64,000 nt of DNA from Lycocorax pyrrhopterus obiensis (lineage: Eukaryota > Chordata > Aves > Passeriformes > Paradisaeidae). A program made the position numbers and the translations under genes. The stretch lies in the NCBI GenBank assembly GCA_014706295.1, contig JACSVZ010000016.1:9095168-9159167 (forward strand), given 5' to 3'. The notes under the pieces were generated by a model. The model was not told the origin of the DNA. It searched no databases and saw only the letters and a list, made by a program, of their open reading frames with translations. Positions 57,701 through 64,000 of this stretch are shown here, piece after piece (positions within the stretch are counted from its first letter, which is position 1; each line of letters starts with the position of its first letter).

Positions 57701-59649
57701 ATCCACCTGTCTTTAAAAAGGCTCTTAATTAACTTGCGAGGGTTTGGATTCACCTTAGCTAAAGACCTTCAGCAATTCTCCTCCTTAAAGATTTCCAATT
57801 TTATTTTATTTTTTAAGTGGAGCAGGCATCTTAGCAGAACACGAATTTAACAAATGTGTGTATTAATGAAGTGCATGTGGGATGAATGTTAACTGCAAAC
57901 CTTGTCTCTAGTACCAGATTGTTCAGGAAAATAGAAGTAAGTAAATTCTAGGGTAGTCCTGAGGTGTTTTAGAAATAACAGGAGCAACACTTGTGCTATT
58001 TTAGCCATTTTGTTGTTGAAATGCTATCACAGTATAGCAACCCCTAGACATCAGGCAACAGCTCAGCAAACCTAGCTTACTTTGCAGATTTCTTAAAACC
58101 AGGAATGCCAAAGAGTTTTCTTCTGCCAAATTAGACAAAGTCAGCCAAATGGAAAGGTGTAAATCCTGTCCTCTTGTGCACCCAGCATCTCTAGCCACCT
58201 TCAGGGCCTGGCAGAGGTCGAAGTTGTCAGCTATTAGCAGCTGTAAAGAGCATGAGGCATAATGCCAGCTTCTAAACTAAACAAACAAAAATACTTTTCA
58301 TGTTAACTTTTAAAGGCATGTATATTTCTTTCACACTTAGTGCTTAGTACATGGTCTTATTTAAGTGAGTGGCTGGAAAAGTACCAAAGACTTATATATA
58401 CTTACATTGCCAAAAGGAAGACTGCATTTCTGAATGCAGGATCTAGGAAGACATCCCCCGCTTCATCTCTAGGCCAGCTGGAATATTAGGAGTTGGGAAG
58501 ATTTTTGACCAGAGTGGAAAGTCCTAAAGATAATTTCAGAAGCCCCATCAACCAGCCTAATGCTGGGCCAGTTGCCATAGAAGAAACATGTCTAAAGAAT
58601 TTTTGATTAGTTAAAAGGGCGATTCATTTAATTGTAGATTCTCACCCAGGGAGAATGGCATGTGTTTGGTTTTTTATTTATTTTATTTTTTTTAATTTTA
58701 AATTTCTTATTATTTAATGCTGCTTTCACATTTCAGAACTACCCTGACTTCAAGGATTTATCGCAATGAATGGACATCCCTTATTCAAATAAAAATGTTA
58801 CCCTTAATAATATATTCCAAACTCTTCACCATGGGTAAGAGAACACATATATAAATGCATTTCCAAAATGGGGAGAAATGATTAAAAGTGACTCATTTAC
58901 TGGAGTTTTGTGTAAGGTATAGCTGGTACATCCTATACAGGAGCTGTGGTGTTACTTACCACACACACACTTGGGTTCCAGTAAATACAGTGCTGGGCTG
59001 TAAAAAGAGTGACATACAGTGATTACTAACAAAAAACCAGGTAGAGTTGCCTGGGAAGAAGTGCTGTGATATTCTAGAGTTGCTTTTTTTCCTACAACTT
59101 TCCAGTTGTGGGAAAGCATCCAGAAAGAAGAGAGGAGTTTCAAAGTCTGACTCTGCATACCTTCTGCCAAACCTATAAAATATTCGTGTGATCTGAAGAG
59201 GGCTAAATAGCTGAAAAAAAACATGTAGTGAAACAGGTGCAGTTCTTTCCACAGGAAACATCAATTTTCTACTTTCCAGAGCACAAACCATTAAACTCTC
59301 TGTGTCTCTCTTCATGTCCTTTTCCACTTCTCTCTTTCCTAAATATTCCTCACCAAAAATCCCCAACTAAGCCAGCCTTCCCTGCAGAGAAATCTACACC
59401 GCACCAATCAGTCTTTTGCATAACTCTGCCAAGCTCTTTCCACACATGTCAGCACTAGCTTACAACATTATTTTTAGGATTTTTCTTTCTGATTGAAACT
59501 CTTTGCACCAGTGTCTGGGACTCCTCCTCCTGAGCGAGCTTCCTGAGCCACCATGGTTTGTTAAACTGCTGCAGCACTGGATGCAACCAGAGCAAGGCAG
59601 GAAGCTTTCACTGCTGCAGAGGTGCTACTGGGCCAGATGTCTTGCTTTA

Positions 59650-59701
59650 AAAATATTTAAATATATATACACACATGTATACATACACATGTATGTGTAT
59701 T
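59650..59701. repeat. AT/CATG alternating simple repeat
   Basis: Alternating purine-pyrimidine sequence with ATATATATACACACATGTAT and a nearby near-palindromic ACACATGTATGTGT. It could extrude a small cruciform or Z-like structure. Confidence 0.65.
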
Positions 59702-61591
59702 TATTCTCAGTAGGGAAGGACCTACTTCTCATTCGTAGCACTACACATATTACTGACACATATCTTAAGGAGGCCTTCTAAACCTGGAAGTCAAACATTT
59801 AATTAAAAATTAATATGCCTTTCAGGCTCCTTGCACATGAAATCCATTGGAGCCCAGTTGCTACATGTGGCGAGGAGGTGCCAGGCTGGCTGTCAGATGC
59901 ACAGAGCTTGATCAGACTCACTGCTGACAGGAAATTCATCCAAGGTCGAGTTTCTGCAGCCAAAAGGAAAAAAAGTATCTACTTTTGGTTGGCAGGAATT
60001 TGATGATTAGAGCAGGATTTTTACTCACAGTGTTTTCTTCTCAGTATTACACAGTGTGTGGAATGCAGAGGACTTTGCTCTGTGTTTTAATAAAGACCTG
60101 CAGCAATGGCAGAATTTTTCATTCAAGGATTTCCCAGGCCTACAAGAATGACTTGGTTTGAAGGATTGGGCGTCCAAACACACAGATTACCCAATACAAT
60201 CTATTATTTTCCTGGTGCTTGTTAGTCCTAGTCCTATGAATCAAGAACTCTGTTGGGTAATCCTGCAGGCATTTTGATGACATGCATGGATTCACAAGAT
60301 TCTCCAGGATTACTTTATGCATAGAGTGCTCTTGTAGTGGTGGCTGTTGGAGAGCTCTGCCTAATCTTCCCTTCTTTTAAAAACTGTGTAAGGAAATATT
60401 TGCCATACACAGGAAGACACAGGAATCACAGGAACAATCTTGAATATAGGATGGATTTTCAGACCATCATGCCATAGGCATTACTTGCCAGAAGAGCCCA
60501 AAGCCTGGGTAGTTTCCATGACAGCAGTGACCTTGTTGCTTGGGGCCAGTCGCTGTTTTGGCATCAGAATATTCCATTGTTATTCCTTTCTCTTTTCCCC
60601 AAAGCATGGAAACCAAGGCATATATTTGAGGATGTTAGCCTATGTTAGAAAAAGAGCCTCAATAATATTTCTTACTCAATTAACAATTCTCTTAATTTAG
60701 GCATGGAAGCAGGAAATGATATCTTCTCTTTAATCCCATTAAAGAGATCACTCTTCCATGTGAGAAAAGAGGTGTTGCCTAGAACCCAGCAAGTTCCGTA
60801 CGTAAAACTGCATTAGAAATGTTGGTAGCTGGATGTTGCCACAGGGCAAAATGAGGCTGTTGGCTTACAGGCAGCAAATGCAAGTCTGGTAAGCAGTGGA
60901 GGCCCATGTAACTTAGAGTCTGTCATCCTAGTGGCAAGTCTTTGAAAAGACTTGTCACTATAGATTTGGGTTGGCTTTACCTGTGATATTCATTCCTGCA
61001 TCTCTGCTTCCAGCTGCAGTTAAGATTCTAGTAACTAGCCTGTACACGTTACTGGACAGCAGGATTATTGTTGTTTTTAATGTATTACACCATCAGGCAA
61101 GCTGTTGGGACAGAGCAGCTGTACAAGTTGGAGCTAGCCTCCTCCCAATTAGCTGCTTGGTGGTTCTGCTTCTCAGTTAGAAGCTCACATCTCTCCAGCT
61201 TTACATTTGTACTTGCTTATTTCAGCTAATTAAAACGGGTCCAGAGTACAGATCTGATGGCCAGCAGCTCTGAAGTTACATGCTGGATCATCACCCCTGT
61301 GTCCCACTGCACATTGCACTGCTTTTCTGTTTTCCCCTGGGAAGATGTGGACATCACCATTCACCCACATTACAAGCACCACTTGTGCAAGGCTTTAAAG
61401 AGAGGCACAGCATACTCTGGTAACTGGTGTTGACTTCATACACTACTCACGCCCATCAAGCATGGATAAAATGAACATTTTTGAACTAATTCACAAATTA
61501 GTTTTAATCTATTTCTCACAAACAATGTCACCATCAAAGAACTGAGGTCCTTTAGGTCCTTCAGGCTCTTCACCTGCCTCGCAGTCTTTCC

Positions 61592-62408
61592 TTGCAGCTC
61601 ATAGATGCTGCACACTGTGATGGCCACACTGTGCAACACAGATTTTCCCAGTCAAGGCTCAATTGGAGCTGGTTTGTTTGCATTCCAGTGCTTCAGAAAC
61701 ACCCAGCTTTGCCTTCCCCACAAGGCTACCCTGTCAGAGTAGGGAAAAGAAGGGAGAAAAGAAAGGGGAAACTAGCCAAGCAGCCAGAAAGGAGGTGAGC
61801 AAAGCCCCAGCACACTCCTTGAGGGGCTGCAGGTGCTGCTGTGCATGCAGCAGGGAAGACAAATTGCTCCAGCAGCAGTGTGATCCTGCACACGTTGAGA
61901 TGGTTCCATCCACACAAACAAACTGCAGTGTGCTTGCTGGCCACACAGACAAATGCAGGGGCTTTGCTGAATCCGTGTAATTCCGTGCAGCCAAAGATAG
62001 CACTGCACCTCCGAGCTGTAGTTCTTGCTGCAGTACAGCTCCTGTTTTACATGTGCATGTACACATCATCCCACTGCACTAATTCCACAGCCAGCTCCCA
62101 CACTAACTCGTGTCCCTCCACCTCCACAAAGACCAGAATTTGGATTTCCCTTCTTCCAGCATCAGTCCTAGTCATGACAAAAAATGCAGCAAAGCTGGCA
62201 TTCACACCGCAATAAGGAGTTAGCTGCACTTGCAAACCATTTTTGTAAAGGCCAGTGATGTCCAGATTTGGACAGCTTTTTGCTGTATCCATTGTGAGGA
62301 CAATGCCAGTTTCCCAGTGTGTGACACATCTACACTGGAGCATGGCACACACATACACTGATTGTCTGCTTCTGATCCTACTGGTGGCCCAGAGATGAGC
62401 ACAAGCAA
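61592..62408. other. Anonymous ORF-dense patch
   Basis: About 800 bp with overlapping open frames on both strands. The longest are 124 codons on plus (61841-62215) and 111 and 103 codons on minus (62069-61734 and 62358-62047). No frame matches a family I recognise. It may be a decayed retroelement, part of a non-coding transcript, or chance in a less AT-rich patch. Confidence 0.35.
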
Positions 62409-64000
62409 CTTAATCTGCTTCTTGGATAGATCTTACACTCTTTGTCAAGTTCTTTGTAGCTACAACTAAACTGCTTCGTCCGTCTGGGACAGAACTAGTT
62501 CAAGTAGACTAGACAGTGGTGCAGATACAGGTTCTTATTCTAAAAAAAATAGCCTTTTAACAAAATAATTCATCTTAAAATAAGAGAGAGACAGTAACTC
62601 CCTAGCCTTAAAGACACACTATATAAAACCAGTTTTGATGAAACCAAGATGGTTCAAGTTAAGAATGGAAAACACTGGTTTTGGCAAAACAAATTATCAG
62701 AAGAAAAATCAATCTCAAGGGAAATGCTGGAGATCTCAAATAGATGTACCTCCACATTTAACATTAAAAACCTCAAAATCTCAATTTTATTATATCTAGT
62801 GTTCATATCAGTGCAAAGCCATGCACAAAACCAAAACCAGAATAAAGACCACTATTGTCCCCAAATTAATCCACAAGAGCTATTAGATGGCTACAGCAGA
62901 GGTCAGAAAGGTGCAGTGCATTTTTGGTAGCTAGCCTAAGCTAGAAAGACTTTTTTTTTTTTATTATTATTGCTATTTTACAGAAAGGTATTTTCTGTTC
63001 CTGAGGATGAATGTAACCAGCCACAGCAGAAGTCAGACCAATAATTGAAACTATGTGGTCAATCTTTTTAAACATCTAATGCTGTCTGTTTGGCTCTATT
63101 GTTTTGATTGGAGAGGGAAGAAAGGACCTTCCTCCATTACAATATAATTTCACTATATAGAAATACACAGGGAAGTCAGAATACACAGTAATCATCAGCA
63201 AGTGCACCACGGGGATCATTTCTCAGGTTTTTTTGGTAGTATAGAGTTTAGCTCTTGTCCACTCTGCACAATAGCTCAACACACTGGGCCTTTCAAGTTT
63301 ATTCGTTGTTGGTTGGATGGAAGTGGGTGGTATAAGGCTGAAAGGAAAATGACCAAGATTTTGGTGTAATCCTCTGAAGGGATTTGCCAGGGTGCCAGCC
63401 ACTCCCCCCATCACACGATCCAGCTGCCCTCCAAGTACAAATGTACAAATGTCTGGCTAGTCAGGTACTGGTTAGATCATCACCAACACCTCCAGTTTCG
63501 AAAGGAGAGATCAAAAAGGAGATTGCAGTTGTCGGCAAAGACACAGGAAACACAGGGCTACCTGTGTTTCTTACTAGCTGCTCTCAGCTAGTCTGTGTCT
63601 GAGTTTCTAAACTCCTCAGCTCATCCTACCAGAGACAGGTGGGTCACTTCAATTCTCCAGCTAAGCCCTTACCCCTTGTAGAGCCCATTACAAAAAATAA
63701 AGCTGCTCTAACATCCAGCAAGCACCTATCACCTTCCTCACTCCTGATCACAGCATTCTCCCTGTGCAGGAGGAATAGGAGCCTTCATTCCATTGCGCCT
63801 TTAAAAACTAACTGACACCCACTGGGCACAGAGGCAAGCACTTCATGCTTTCAGTCTTCCTTTTCCTTTCACTTCACTAGAATTTACATTTCTTCTTTAG
63901 AACTCACAGTCTTTTAAGTCATTACCCATCCTGGCTTTAACATTTATAAACTCCTGGCTAAGAGCCCTTCTACTTGAAAAATCAACAGGGTTCCCTTAGA
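62409..64000. other. Intergenic sequence, nothing recognised
   Basis: Mixed AT-rich sequence to the window edge. I see no exon, repeat family or RNA gene. Confidence 0.75.

Larger units (their letters stand above)
49251..61591. other. Intergenic sequence, no gene recognised
   Basis: About 12 kb upstream of CUL3, mostly AT-rich. It includes a T23 run and a TATA/CATG-type simple sequence. ORFs of 60-107 codons show no known domain, no conserved-looking frame and no splice structure. In human the next gene on this side is DOCK10, but I see none of its exons. Confidence 0.8.

Noticed and set aside
62047..62358. CXC-chemokine-like motif in a minus-strand frame
   Set aside because: Cysteine spacing is wrong, the fourth cysteine is missing, and there is no signal peptide in the same frame. 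Kept only as a low-scored note under the ORF-dense patch.

Overview
This is vertebrate nuclear DNA, most likely from a bird (a sauropsid at the least). The evidence is widely spaced exons with GT/AG splice sites, a CpG-island promoter, AT-rich introns, and three decayed CR1 LINE relics of the type that dominates avian genomes. The window holds the 5' three-quarters of one protein-coding gene, CUL3 (cullin-3), on the minus strand. I found no second protein-coding gene and no rRNA, tRNA or CRISPR.

Layout from right to left, in the direction CUL3 is transcribed. Positions 64000 to about 49250 are upstream intergenic sequence with simple repeats and one anonymous ORF-dense patch (61592-62408). 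A 49-bp minisatellite of four copies lies at 49055-49250, and a CR1 3' end at about 48598-48790. The CpG island and promoter cover about 47640-48600. The initiator codon is at 47931-47933. Twelve coding exons then run down to 668, split by introns of 337 bp to 18.5 kb. The remaining exons, encoding roughly the last 199 residues (the C-terminal part of the cullin homology region, with the neddylation site), lie beyond base 1.

The twelve exons join without a frame break into 1707 nt, or 569 codons. The reading frame agrees with the human CUL3 sequence I know at every exon junction, and I noticed only two substitutions (A297 and Q357). CUL3 is the scaffold of the CRL3 ubiquitin ligases. Its N-terminal extension and first cullin repeat (exons 1-3) bind BTB-domain substrate adaptors. 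The C-terminal half carries RBX1 and is activated by NEDD8.

The less ordinary features are non-coding. They are: a CpG-dense orphan island inside intron 10, with a CTCF-like motif; a pair of TCTCGCGAG-type palindromes spaced exactly 20 bp apart in the promoter; G-rich tracts on opposite strands around the likely start site; a CR1 3' end almost touching the promoter; and the minisatellite just upstream. I saw no convincing new biological system, and the findings are scored accordingly.
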